Positions 18,885 to 29,100 of a DNA stretch of 64,000 nucleotides are shown here, one piece after another; the first letter of the stretch is position 1; the number at the start of each line of letters is the position of its first letter. A program made the translations under genes and the position numbers. Under the pieces are notes generated by a model. It ran no database searches, was not told the origin of the DNA, and saw nothing but the letters and a program-made list of their open reading frames with translations. The DNA comes from Bacteroides faecis MAJ27 (lineage in GTDB: Bacteria; Bacteroidota; Bacteroidia; Bacteroidales; Bacteroidaceae), in contig NZ_FNNN01000003.1 in the NCBI RefSeq assembly GCF_900106755.1, positions 248,001 to 312,000 of the forward strand, read 5' to 3'.

Positions 18885-19934
18885 ATGAAAATAAGACAAC
18901 TACTGATAAGTTTTTTATTGGTTGCCAGTACTTTGGGAGCAACCGCACAAGTAAGCAAAACGTATTATGTCAGCAAGCCCGGCACATTGATCTCGATGAT
19001 GACCGAAGAGGAAGCCAACAGCATCACCCACCTTACACTGACAGGAAAACTGAATGCGGAAGACTTCAGACATCTCCGCGATGAATTTCCCAGCCTGAAG
19101 GTGCTCGATATTTCCAATGCCGAAATCAAGATGTACAGCGGCAAGGCCGGAACGTATCCTAACGGAAAGTTCTACATCTATATGGCCAATTTTGTCCCCG
19201 CCTACGCCTTCTCGAATGTGGTAAACGGAATGACCAAAGGTAAGCAGACACTGGAAAAAGTGATTCTTTCCGAAAAGATAAAGAATATCGAAGATGCCGC
19301 CTTCAAAGGATGTGACAACCTGAAAATCTGTCAGATACGCAAGAAGACAGCTCCTAACCTGTTGCCGGAAGCTCTGGCCGACAGTGTGACGGCTATTTTC
19401 GTTCCATTGGGCAGCAGCGACGCCTACCGTTTTAAAAACAGATGGGAGAACTTTGCATTTATCGAAGGCGAACCGCTGGAAGCCACGATCCAAGTGGGTG
19501 CTATGGGCAAGCTGGAAGATGAGATTATGAAAGCCGGACTGCAACCCAGAGATATTAACTTCCTGACTATTGAAGGAAAACTGGATAATGCCGATTTCAA
19601 ACTGCTTCGCGACTATATGCCGAACCTTGTGTCTCTCGACATTTCAAAGACCAATGCCACCTCTATCCCCGACTTTACTTTCTCTCAGAAGAAGTATCTC
19701 CTGAAGATCAAGCTGCCACATAACCTCAAGACCATCGGCCAACGGGTATTCAGCAACTGCGGACGACTTGCCGGAACACTTGAACTACCTGCCAGTGTGA
19801 CGGCTATCGAGTTCGGAGCGTTCATGGGATGCGATAATCTGCGCTATGTGCTCGCTACAGGTGATAAGATTACAACGCTAGGCGATGAACTCTTCGGAAA
19901 CGGGGTGCCAAGTAAGTTGATTTATAAGAAATAA
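18885..19934 (+). CDS. Secreted BspA-type leucine-rich repeat protein
   Basis: A 349-residue protein with signal peptide MKIRQLLISFLLVASTLGATA. It contains two copies of a module, each opening with a 'LTLTGKLNAEDFRHLRD'-like segment (LTIEGKLDNADFKLLRDYMP in the second). Each is followed by LRR_5/BspA repeats (LEKVILSEKIKNIEDAAFKG and LPASVTAIEFGAFMGC). BspA-type LRRs occur in surface proteins that bind host proteins or other cells; the ligand here is unknown. It is monocistronic and followed by a strong terminator. Confidence 0.85.
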   Translation: MKIRQLLISFLLVASTLGATAQVSKTYYVSKPGTLISMMTEEEANSITHLTLTGKLNAEDFRHLRDEFPSLKVLDISNAEIKMYSGKAGTYPNGKFYIYMANFVPAYAFSNVVNGMTKGKQTLEKVILSEKIKNIEDAAFKGCDNLKICQIRKKTAPNLLPEALADSVTAIFVPLGSSDAYRFKNRWENFAFIEGEPLEATIQVGAMGKLEDEIMKAGLQPRDINFLTIEGKLDNADFKLLRDYMPNLVSLDISKTNATSIPDFTFSQKKYLLKIKLPHNLKTIGQRVFSNCGRLAGTLELPASVTAIEFGAFMGCDNLRYVLATGDKITTLGDELFGNGVPSKLIYKK

Positions 19935-19952
19935 AAATGAATTGAAATAGAA

Positions 19953-20001
19953 TATGCCCTAAGATAAAATAACTATCATGGGTTAATTATCTTAGGGCAT
20001 A
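19953..20001. terminator. Bidirectional terminator between LRR gene and Rhs island
   Basis: TATGCCCTAAGATAA (19953-19967) pairs perfectly with TTATCTTAGGGCATA (19987-20001). It lies between convergent genes and could serve both. Confidence 0.8.
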
Positions 20002-20026
20002 ATAAAGATTTCAGCATCAGATGGAG

Positions 20027-20743
20027 CTATTCATCCTGTTTTATTGATATCGGAGGATAAATATAATACTCTTCTTCTGAATCACTAACAATAATTTCAA
20101 AAGGATCTTTCTTTTTTATCTGAATAGTATCACGAGGATAGGTAATCTGATTGATCATTGATTTATCTTCAAATTTATCAAGCCTTCGTTGATAATCTGC
20201 CGGTATCGGAACATATAAAAACTGACAATCCTTTAAGTAATTATAAAGCTCTTTGCCTCGATCTTTCCCTACATAATTCCACCGATTAAAAAACGGTCTA
20301 AAAACAGGATGAGTTTCTAAATCATGAAAGCTCTCTATAGATCCCCAAATAACTTCATTATCATATAATGTATTGGCACCTAAACCTGACATTTTCGTAT
20401 ATAATGAAATAGTATCCGCACCATTTATCATTAAAAAACGACCAATTTCTCCATACTCTGAATTATTCCAATCCGGATGATAATAGAGATGACTATTAGA
20501 ACCGAACATGAGAGCTTTATCGGTGTGATTATACACGATAAATTCAAAATTAATAATTTCTGGAAGAGTGTCTCCCTTTATCAATCCTTGAGGACTAGGT
20601 TGATACTCACTCTCCCATACACTTACTAACTCCAAGTCAATCGATATCTCATTTTCTTGGGCATATACATTTGTTAGTAACAATAGAATAACACATGTAA
20701 AACCGATTACTCTTTTAATGATTACGATTGATGTAATATTCAT
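20027..20743 (-). CDS. Secreted protein, candidate Rhs-island immunity protein
   Basis: About 238 residues from ATG 20743, with a signal peptide (MNITSIVIIKRVIGFTCVI onward, cleavage near VYAQ). The ATG at 20764 is also possible. The mature part is beta-rich and ends with DPFEIIVSDSEEEYYIYPP. No family is recognised. The 20743 start lies inside the 3' end of a displaced toxin-tip reading frame (20715-20852), with a 29-bp overlap, an arrangement typical of contact-dependent toxin/immunity pairs. A periplasmic immunity role is inference. Confidence 0.6.
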   Translation of the reverse strand: MNITSIVIIKRVIGFTCVILLLLTNVYAQENEISIDLELVSVWESEYQPSPQGLIKGDTLPEIINFEFIVYNHTDKALMFGSNSHLYYHPDWNNSEYGEIGRFLMINGADTISLYTKMSGLGANTLYDNEVIWGSIESFHDLETHPVFRPFFNRWNYVGKDRGKELYNYLKDCQFLYVPIPADYQRRLDKFEDKSMINQITYPRDTIQIKKKDPFEIIVSDSEEEYYIYPPISIKQDE

Positions 20744-20852
20744 ATTCTCTCCGTCTGATTTCATCTTGTTGGTCTTTAGGTAATTTTTTGAAGGTTGGAT
20801 GATTCAATTGAGCATTATAGCATTTCCAGTGGGTACTTGTTTTTACTCCAGT
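20715..20852 (-). pseudogene. Orphan Rhs C-terminal toxin-tip fragment
   Basis: A 45-codon open frame (TGVKTSTHWKCYNAQLNHPT, then FKKLPKDQQDEIRRREYEYY, then INRNH and stop) has clearly protein-like composition but no start codon. In-frame stops lie immediately upstream. It looks like the last residues of a polymorphic-toxin C-terminus left behind when a new tip was recombined in. The overlap of its 3' end with the next gene's start supports this. It is about 500-700 bp downstream of the intact Rhs gene on the same strand. Confidence 0.5.
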
Positions 20853-20927
20853 TCATTATTCTATGCTCATAGTACTCATGAACACCTAAATATTACTCTT
20901 GATTAATAATAACACTCCCCAAATATA

Positions 20928-21341
20928 TTAAAGAAATATTTTCATAATCACCAAAAGAGTAAAATAGAACACCCATCCAAAGAATATCCATTTACAGAGT
21001 TCTTTACCACGTATTTGATAGTCGAATAATATAAGCACTAATCCTATGATGAAAAACAACGGAAAGGGAAAAATAAATGCCATCACTTTCACCCATGTTG
21101 ACAAAGGAAGATGCTGTTTTTCCACTTTCTTTTCTATTTCTACCTTAATAAGTTTTTCTACTTCTTCTGTAAAGTCCTGATACATAGATGGAGAAATTTC
21201 CCGTCTTTCCAATTCTTCTTCTGCGGCAATCACAGCATCAGCTTGATAATCCGCACGTTCTACAGTTATAATTCGCATTAATTCCACATCATCTTTCTCG
21301 GACATTATGGCAAAGTACTTATTTGTTTCTATATTTTTCAT
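20928..21341 (-). CDS. Membrane protein of unknown function in the Rhs island
   Basis: A 137-residue protein. Residues 1-75 are charged and helical with DDVELMRIITVERADYQ and AAEEELERREISPS, a motif I associate with small Bacteroidetes proteins of unknown function. Residues about 80-137 form two membrane segments (VMAFIFPFPLFFIIGLVLIL and WIFFGWVFYFTLLVIM). It lies between the intact Rhs gene and the orphan tip, so it may be an immunity protein; this is inference from position. Confidence 0.6.
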   Translation of the reverse strand: MKNIETNKYFAIMSEKDDVELMRIITVERADYQADAVIAAEEELERREISPSMYQDFTEEVEKLIKVEIEKKVEKQHLPLSTWVKVMAFIFPFPLFFIIGLVLILFDYQIRGKELCKWIFFGWVFYFTLLVIMKIFL

Positions 21342-21438
21342 ATATTATTATCAATGAATTACTATTAAAATCATACTAACTCCGATATGATTCACGAATT
21401 AGATTCCCGTTCATATCGAAGTTAGAGAAAAAGAGAAC

Positions 21439-21633
21439 CTAATTGCCCCTACATTCACCTAAGAATATGGGCCCCAAAAAGAAGATTACAAAAATTATTC
21501 CCACATTCCTTTTTGCAGAATCATCTATTTTCGCAATCTCTTTTAGAAGATTGGTTTTACCCCCTTTTATCAGCCAACCAATTAGTACTACCAGCCACAT
21601 AATCAGAGTACCAAGATAATCAATACCTCTCAT
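21439..21633 (-). CDS. Small membrane protein overlapping the Rhs toxin 3' end, candidate immunity
   Basis: A 64-residue protein from ATG 21633 (MRGIDYLGTLIMWLVV), with two membrane segments (about 4-21 and 44-60) linked by a Lys-rich loop. Its first 14 bases overlap the end of the Rhs gene in another frame, so the two are probably translationally coupled. Position directly after a polymorphic toxin suggests immunity. The membrane location would suit a pore-forming or membrane-active toxin, but no homology is recognised. A hairpin at 21379-21426 follows. Confidence 0.6.
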   Translation of the reverse strand: MRGIDYLGTLIMWLVVLIGWLIKGGKTNLLKEIAKIDDSAKRNVGIIFVIFFLGPIFLGECRGN

Positions 21634-24600
21634 CGTTTTTTCTCTTTTTATTAATATACAAAAAGCCATCTATACCATCATTCATCTTTTTAAACGCATT
21701 GGGATTACGATTTATTTCATCAAACCTTCTCATCTCCATATCATAAACAGAATGCTTAATCTTTGTAGGAATGTGAGGATTGGCATATTTAAATTTTAGC
21801 CATGAAACCGGCTGTAATTGTTTCAATAAACGGGAAGCAGGAAAACTCTGAGTAGCTACATTAATAAATCCATTTACTCTCTCATCAGGAGTTGCATATG
21901 TTCCCGCCCATGACTTACCCGTCAACCACACTTTCGGAGAATTCATTAAAGAATAAACTGACGATGCCGCATACTTAGCAGCTCCATCAATCAATCCTGT
22001 AGGAGGTTCATTAAGAGTAAGTTCTAAGTTACTTATTAAACTTGATACAGAACCTACATTGTCATACTTTCCTGTGATCTGCCATTGCCAGAACTCCGAT
22101 TCAGAGAGATTTACTTTCTGATCTCCGTAATCAATATACTCTTTTCGTCCGATAAAGGTATTGTGAAACCAATTATTATGAGTCGTTTCTTTATAAGTTC
22201 TATCTGGATTATAAATAACTTTCATTTGTCCATCCGGATCAATCCAATTAATCGAATTATTTCCACAATATCCATATGGACTCTCCCAATAATACTTCTC
22301 CGCCATCGGGTCAACCACATGCCATCTTCCCAAAGCCGGATCGTACATCCTTGCTCCATAATCATACCTGTTCAAGCCATTATTCATATCCAACTCCTTA
22401 TTATTATATTTATAAGGTTGTTTATCTCCGTGAGTACTCTCTGTAAACGACATGCCGAAAGGATAATAATGATTTGTTTGAGTTACTGTCCCGTCCGATT
22501 TAGCCACCACACGATTATTACCCAAATGGTCCTGCAAATAGAAATAGTAAATGCCATTTTCAATGTAGCCACCATCCACCAATATACGTTTTAAAGAACC
22601 ATTTTCGTAAATCATGTTACCTATATAATCGGTACGATTCTCGGCAGAAGATTTATGAATGACGGATAACTTCTTTCCATCGGCAGAATAAACATACTCA
22701 TGAGTAGATTTGTTTGTGTCATTGAAAGTAATCCGTCTTGGCAAATTTAATAAATTATATTGAATATCAGCTATACCTTTATTTAAATCTTTAATCAGAT
22801 TACCATTTTCATCATAAAAGTATTCCACATCCTGCTTCGCACCATTCCTAAAATCCATAGATGATACCGAAAGATTTGAATCTGATGCAGTATCCTCAAC
22901 CTTTATTAGCTGATTACCACGGTAATTTAGAGTCAAATTATCAATTATTCCATAGGTAGTATTCTGATTTCCGGAACGCATCAGAGAGACTATATTCCCC
23001 TGCTTATCATAGTTATAAGAAGTGTTAAAGTTATGATTGCGAATATTATTTTCAAGATAGTCCGCATAGAGCAACCGAGAAAGATTATCATAAGAAAAAT
23101 CATAACCACGCTTTTTATCGCCATTTACACTCCAGTCCATACCGGAGATATTACCGTTGTAATAACGGGTATTGGTTGGGTTGGAACGGGTGTCATTATA
23201 ATATAATGTCTCACAGAACAGAGGACTACTGATTGATTCAGTCCACGAACGGAGATTATAAGCATAATTCGTATGCAAATTAGATTGCCCATTCCGCCTG
23301 TTATGTTTCAGGCGCCCCAGTTCATCGTATTCATTATTGACAAGAGTCATTACCGGTCCATTATTTAAGCAGTGAGTGGTGGTTTGCAACCGGTCCGCAT
23401 AATCATAGCTATATGAGTAAACTTCGCTTTGGGTCGCTTTGCCTGCAGCAGAATGGATATGCTTATGCTTTGTAGGCTGGCCAATAAAATTATAAGCAAT
23501 ATAATCTTTTTCAACTCCGCCGTTCAAACGGTTATTCGATTTACGTTGTATCACTCTGTCGTGATCATCATAATACATCACAGTATAAAGATAGGACTGC
23601 CCTTTTTCATCAAGACAGGCTATCATATTACCTGTAAGCATATCCCGGGAACTTGCCGAATGACGTTTGCCAAAACCTTCCGACTCTGCATTGACATCAT
23701 AACAAACACCGGCATCTGTAGAAACCGGAAATCCGTTTCTGCCCAAGAAAGAGTAATCATCATAATACTTGACTGAAAGTAAGCTGGAAGAAGTCAAAGT
23801 GATGCCCGACAAGCTATAACCTTTATACGATCCACTGCCACCGGCAGAAGAAGAACCGGAATACCAAGAGGCACCGACAACCGAAGAAAGTAACGGATCG
23901 GCAAAAGGATTCAACGCATTCCTGCAAATCCCCGAAAAACATTCACGTCCGAACATATCCGGAATGCTGAACGACCATTCACCACGACTATGCTGCTTAC
24001 CGTCCTGAGAAAAAATCAACCGCTTTCCCTTATCATAGATATAAAAAGACCAGCTACAACCCGGAAGTTTCTTGGCTATCTGGAGTTTACGACTATTGTA
24101 CTTGTATAAAAAGGCATATTGCAGAAGCGTCGCATCCGTATTACTCATCCAACTTGTGGAACTGCCACTTCCAAACATGGAAGAAGCTGCCGGAGGAAGT
24201 ACAGCCACCCGATTGCCGAAATCGTCATATATATAGTAGGTATCATATAGTTCCTTATTTCTTCCGGTCTGTATGATCTGACGGGTTAAGACAAGCTGAT
24301 TCAGTTTGTCTTTAAATTCGAAAGACGGATTACCATCTTCATCTTCCACACGGGTGACATAAAGTTGCCCTGTCGCATAGTTACCAATGCGACTGATTCG
24401 CATGACAGTATCACTTACGTTCGTTGCAGTGAAATGGATACAGTTCAATGTATCCGTACCTGTCATATTGGTCAGATAGGTATTTTTCACACTATGATGA
24501 TTATCCTGCCAGCCTTGTCCGGGACCGTATTGTTCGAGAATACGATTCAGCGGAGAAGCTTCATATACCGGACGGGAGTAAGGAACGTTATCACCATACG

Positions 24601-26131
24601 TAGCTATCACTTTACTTTTTACCACATCAGGAAGAATGAACTTTCCTCCATTATCTTGAAATGCAGTGGGCAACCATTGCTTGGAACTTCGTCCCTGGGC
24701 ATCATATTCCTGATAGGCTACTATATCATTCTTGCTCTGGGAGTATTTCAAGACAGATTGTTCCAAACGTCCCAAACCATCGTAATAGTCTGTCTTATCC
24801 TGCCATCTAATACCTGTTTCCTGCGTATAGGTACGTGTAGCAACATAATTCTTATCACGGGAACGTACATTATCAAAGTGCTCATATCCCTGAACCCGGA
24901 GAGCTATCTCACCATTATTCTTACTGCCTTCCGCTACAATATAATATGTACCTGCAGATAAGTTTGAAACATAAAGATTTTTATCATTATTTGTATCCAA
25001 AGTCCCTTTAAGAAAATCAGCCTCATTTAGCAAATAAACATTTACACCTCCTTCAACAGTAGAAGAAGGAACTGAAACAAGAATATCCATAGGAGAGTTA
25101 ATTTTCAAACGGTAATACACATCTGATGTAGTATTTCCATGATAGAAATCAGTAAAAAATTCCGTATTGAATGTATCCTGAAAATCTAATGGTAATATCA
25201 CAGAGTCTATATCAATCGGTTTTTCTTTTTTATCTCCTTTCAGGATGTCTGTACTACCTGATATATTTAGCTGTATATTTCTTTTCGCTTTAATAAACGA
25301 ACGTATCACATAATCTCCTGCATCAAGCATTGCTTTTTTTATCAATTGACTCCCATCGCTTGTTGCCAGTATTGCACCCGATTTTTCCATTATTTCTATT
25401 GAATGGAAAGACTCAACCGTTTGTTCCGGAGAGAGATTAATTTCCATTGGATAGTTCAACCTTACAGAAAAGAACAATTCCTGCGAATCGTCAAAATCAA
25501 ACAAACCAGAGAAATGATAGTTAAAATCATCCGAGAAGTCCCCTATTTCCATCGGTGCTTCCATAGAAGTTCCCAAAGGATTAATATAGATATTACTAGT
25601 AATTTCTCCATTATAATCATTCCCAAATGTTGATGCTCCTTCACACTGAAAGATATAATAACCAGGCTGCAGTATTTGTACAAAAAGTGATCCAATCACT
25701 CCATGACCAATATTCTCTTCCAAATGAAGATTCAGGTAAGGTAGTAATTTTATTTTCTCCTCCATCTTTTCTACATAATTACCCGATGTAACAGGGTCTC
25801 CCACATCAACAAGATTATCCATAGGTTCACTTAATGGGAAATACAGCAAATGAGCTTCAACATCCTCTAAGCTCGATCCATTGAAATGGGAAACAATGAG
25901 GGTTGGGCGATATATAGAAAAAGAGAAATAAATATCATTATTCTCATTCCCATAATTGTTTGTCCCATTTCTGGTATCATAAGTCTCGCGAACAATCACT
26001 GGTTCAAGAATCTCTCCCAAATCAGTCCATAGATCACTTTTACGTAATTCACTGATAGAATTACCCGGTTGAGCGTTACTATCAATGGATAGCAATGTCA
26101 TTATAAACATACAATATAAAAAATTCTTCAT
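21620..26131 (-). CDS. RHS-repeat protein with variable C-terminal (putative polymorphic toxin)
   Basis: A 1503-residue protein with signal peptide MKNFLYCMFIMTLLSIDSNA. Residues about 25-435 are three to four beta-sandwich repeats of pre-peptidase type (YFSFSIYRPTLIVS, FFSVRLNYPMEIN, YYRLKINSPMDILV). A DUF6443-like segment follows (TYTQETGIRWQDKTDYYDGL), then many YD repeats and the RHS core (YYFYLQDHLGNNRVVAKSDG ... RYDYGARMYDPALGRWHVVD ... SPYGYCGNNSINWIDPDG). The last about 200 residues (1303-1503) are a different, non-repeat domain ending KKRKNDERY, the position of the toxin tip in Rhs proteins. I cannot name the toxin fold. It starts 25 bp after the upstream partner gene. Confidence 0.85.
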   Translation of the reverse strand: MKNFLYCMFIMTLLSIDSNAQPGNSISELRKSDLWTDLGEILEPVIVRETYDTRNGTNNYGNENNDIYFSFSIYRPTLIVSHFNGSSLEDVEAHLLYFPLSEPMDNLVDVGDPVTSGNYVEKMEEKIKLLPYLNLHLEENIGHGVIGSLFVQILQPGYYIFQCEGASTFGNDYNGEITSNIYINPLGTSMEAPMEIGDFSDDFNYHFSGLFDFDDSQELFFSVRLNYPMEINLSPEQTVESFHSIEIMEKSGAILATSDGSQLIKKAMLDAGDYVIRSFIKAKRNIQLNISGSTDILKGDKKEKPIDIDSVILPLDFQDTFNTEFFTDFYHGNTTSDVYYRLKINSPMDILVSVPSSTVEGGVNVYLLNEADFLKGTLDTNNDKNLYVSNLSAGTYYIVAEGSKNNGEIALRVQGYEHFDNVRSRDKNYVATRTYTQETGIRWQDKTDYYDGLGRLEQSVLKYSQSKNDIVAYQEYDAQGRSSKQWLPTAFQDNGGKFILPDVVKSKVIATYGDNVPYSRPVYEASPLNRILEQYGPGQGWQDNHHSVKNTYLTNMTGTDTLNCIHFTATNVSDTVMRISRIGNYATGQLYVTRVEDEDGNPSFEFKDKLNQLVLTRQIIQTGRNKELYDTYYIYDDFGNRVAVLPPAASSMFGSGSSTSWMSNTDATLLQYAFLYKYNSRKLQIAKKLPGCSWSFYIYDKGKRLIFSQDGKQHSRGEWSFSIPDMFGRECFSGICRNALNPFADPLLSSVVGASWYSGSSSAGGSGSYKGYSLSGITLTSSSLLSVKYYDDYSFLGRNGFPVSTDAGVCYDVNAESEGFGKRHSASSRDMLTGNMIACLDEKGQSYLYTVMYYDDHDRVIQRKSNNRLNGGVEKDYIAYNFIGQPTKHKHIHSAAGKATQSEVYSYSYDYADRLQTTTHCLNNGPVMTLVNNEYDELGRLKHNRRNGQSNLHTNYAYNLRSWTESISSPLFCETLYYNDTRSNPTNTRYYNGNISGMDWSVNGDKKRGYDFSYDNLSRLLYADYLENNIRNHNFNTSYNYDKQGNIVSLMRSGNQNTTYGIIDNLTLNYRGNQLIKVEDTASDSNLSVSSMDFRNGAKQDVEYFYDENGNLIKDLNKGIADIQYNLLNLPRRITFNDTNKSTHEYVYSADGKKLSVIHKSSAENRTDYIGNMIYENGSLKRILVDGGYIENGIYYFYLQDHLGNNRVVAKSDGTVTQTNHYYPFGMSFTESTHGDKQPYKYNNKELDMNNGLNRYDYGARMYDPALGRWHVVDPMAEKYYWESPYGYCGNNSINWIDPDGQMKVIYNPDRTYKETTHNNWFHNTFIGRKEYIDYGDQKVNLSESEFWQWQITGKYDNVGSVSSLISNLELTLNEPPTGLIDGAAKYAASSVYSLMNSPKVWLTGKSWAGTYATPDERVNGFINVATQSFPASRLLKQLQPVSWLKFKYANPHIPTKIKHSVYDMEMRRFDEINRNPNAFKKMNDGIDGFLYINKKRKNDERY

Positions 26132-26156
26132 ATCTGATTGTTTTTAATAAAGAGAA

Positions 26157-29100
26157 TTAATAAGCAAAAGGATAGCCGCCTATAACGTATATATCTTCAT
26201 GACCGGTATAATACTCAATGTTATAGTTGATATCGAAAGCATAAGGAGTGGATTTTATAGAAGGCTCCTCATATGCCCAATGATCATCTTGAGGTGCAAC
26301 CCGAGTATCTCTATAGAATCTTCTGGGTACGTAAACCTTAATAGGCTCATAGTCTTTGAGTACATCTCCCGTATCAGCGATTTTGCGGCTGGGTGGTATT
26401 TCGTAATAATCGGTAACGATGCTTCCCTGAACTCCCCAATCAAACGTCAGATAATAATCCTGTTCCATGGGATTATAAACAGACACGATTATATTCGAAT
26501 TACATTCTGCATGCTCATTAGCATATTGCTGACCATTATTCCGCAAATCGATATAGGCTTTCTGATTAGCGTCTTCCTGTGATAAAGTTGAACTATATTT
26601 CTTTGCAGGCACTACATAATCGATAGATTCCCCCATTTCTCCTAAAGATGCGTCACAAGTATTCCGGGTAAAAGTTTCTCTGATTTGCTCATTATAATAA
26701 GTCAATTCAGGTTCTACGGATTGATTCTGATAAAAATAATCATATTCCTTAACGACATTCATATCGTTATCCATCACAGATACCAGCCTGCTAAAGTCAT
26801 CATATCTATAAGACTCCGTTACTCCCCTTTCATTAGTCGCACTCCTCAATCCTATGAGAGGATAATAGCCATATGTAGTTATCGAAGCATCCTTAGGATA
26901 TACACGTACATCGTCTATAGGGTATACTCCTTCATTTATTGAATCCCGACCATTGACAAAATCATGCTTCATATACTCCCACTTCCCATTCTTAAAGACC
27001 TGATAATCTATTACATATTTCCTTTCCGGATTCGTCACTAAAGACACCGTATAAGGACCGATACAACTATTATTACTATGATATCCGAAAGAAGCAGGAC
27101 GTAAATGAGTGGTTTCAAAGTTCTCATAGAATACATCATCTGTACCACTTGTCTCGGGAGCAATACTTTTTCTTGTCCAATAAGAGAAATGAATATCTCC
27201 GTCATATACATTTGCTGACGATTCCTTACACGCATCAGTACTAAGAATACTAAATGTATGATAACCGGCAGAGACATAGAATGTTGCACTGTACGTATAG
27301 GCATTTTGATAGTCAGTCCAAGGCTTGCCCATGTTATCAGAGCTTCTCATCTGAACCAGATTGAAAGCCTTATTGTCAAGATGTCCTGATACATACCAGT
27401 TAAATCCTAACGCTCCGGCAAGGACTATTTCAACATCACCCGCTTTTGATGTATAAAAGTTATACGATTTCACATTAGCCGACAATGAACTGTATTTCAG
27501 GTTTACGTACTTAGTCGTTCTCTCATCCCTATATTGAGGAACGGACTTGAAAGTATTTCGGGCATTTACCACTTTAGCCACAGGATACAAGCCTTTATAT
27601 CCCCATATATAAGCCGTCTTGACACCAGCCTTATCTGCTATATTGGCCGGATTACCGTATGAATCATAATCAAGATATTCCATCTCGAGCGCACATCGAT
27701 TGTCCATAGAATATTGAGCCGAGTTCAGCAGTTTGAAAGAGGAGTAGTCGCTTAACGGCACATCATTTTCCAACTTATACTGTTTATCCTGAACGGCAAA
27801 CTGATCAGACAGCTTATATGTCATCACTTCGGCAGAAGTAACTTTTCCATTCCGCTTAACAACAGTTTCTACAGGATAAGACAACAATCCTTGTGCTCTC
27901 ATAGTATCATAGACTTTCAATGGAGAGCCGGAGGAAATGGAACCGGAAGTTACACTATCATATTCTTCCATCAAGTCGGAAATATATTTAGTTCTCGCTT
28001 CCAACATACTGTTATCATTCGGATTATTAATATACTTTCTCGTACATGTCAGCAAACGATACTTATTGTACTCATATTCTTCCGTCTCATGTATAGAATC
28101 ATGATCTGTATAAAGAATTGTTTCTTTCTTTTGTAAGAAAGGGAAATAGGTGTATATCTTGTTGGCACTGACCCGTATAGGAAGAGTATTCATAAGTGCG
28201 TACCGCTCAATTGTTTTAAGGTAATCTGACAAATCCGAATGATAGGTATATGCTTCCTTCTTTATCAGTTTCTGTGACGCATTGTAATAATCTGCAGATC
28301 TCAAAAGGCCACGATCAAGTTTTCTCGATGTATATTTATTATACATATCGTTATTCATACCTAAAGTAAAGTCAGCTGTAGAAGGCTCGTCTTGTACCCG
28401 ATCATAGTTTGCAAAAGAATAGACAGTCTTTGAACCATCAAATAGTTTTTCTATCACTCTAGAGTATCCAATATGAAAACCGTCAGTCCAATTTATGTTG
28501 GTAGTAGACTTATTGCTATAAGAATACGGGCCCTTCAAATGAGTATATTTAAAGTCATAATCAACAGTACCAGTACCATTTGTGACATATCGGGGAACAA
28601 CTGACAAAATACCACTGGAAGAATTATCTTCATTTTGATACAAATATTCTTTCGTTATCTTTTCGGATGAGCCCTTATTATCCGAAAAAATAACTCTTTT
28701 TATCCGCACTCCACCCGCCATTCCATTTTCCTGTTTTATCCCGAATGGATATTGTGTAGATATTCTTGAGTAACGATGCAATTCATATTCCAGACCAACT
28801 CTCCCTCCTGTAGGATAGGTTATTCCCTCCAGGATTTCAGCTTTCACATAAGTCGAATCCGGTTGTCTGTAATTATAAAGAGCATCAAAACGTTGAGAGT
28901 TTATCTGAGAAAGATACTTCTTACCATTATAATATCCCCAGTTGTCAGTTAACATCTGATTAAAAGCCGGTAATTTCAATGTGTTATATTGAAATTTATA
29001 CTTCTCAGTATTGTTGACCAATAAAGAATCAAGTTTCAGCCGTTCGCTCTGCTGGTCTGTATAGTAGAATTTAATATTTTTTGTTGTCGCTTTAATTTCA

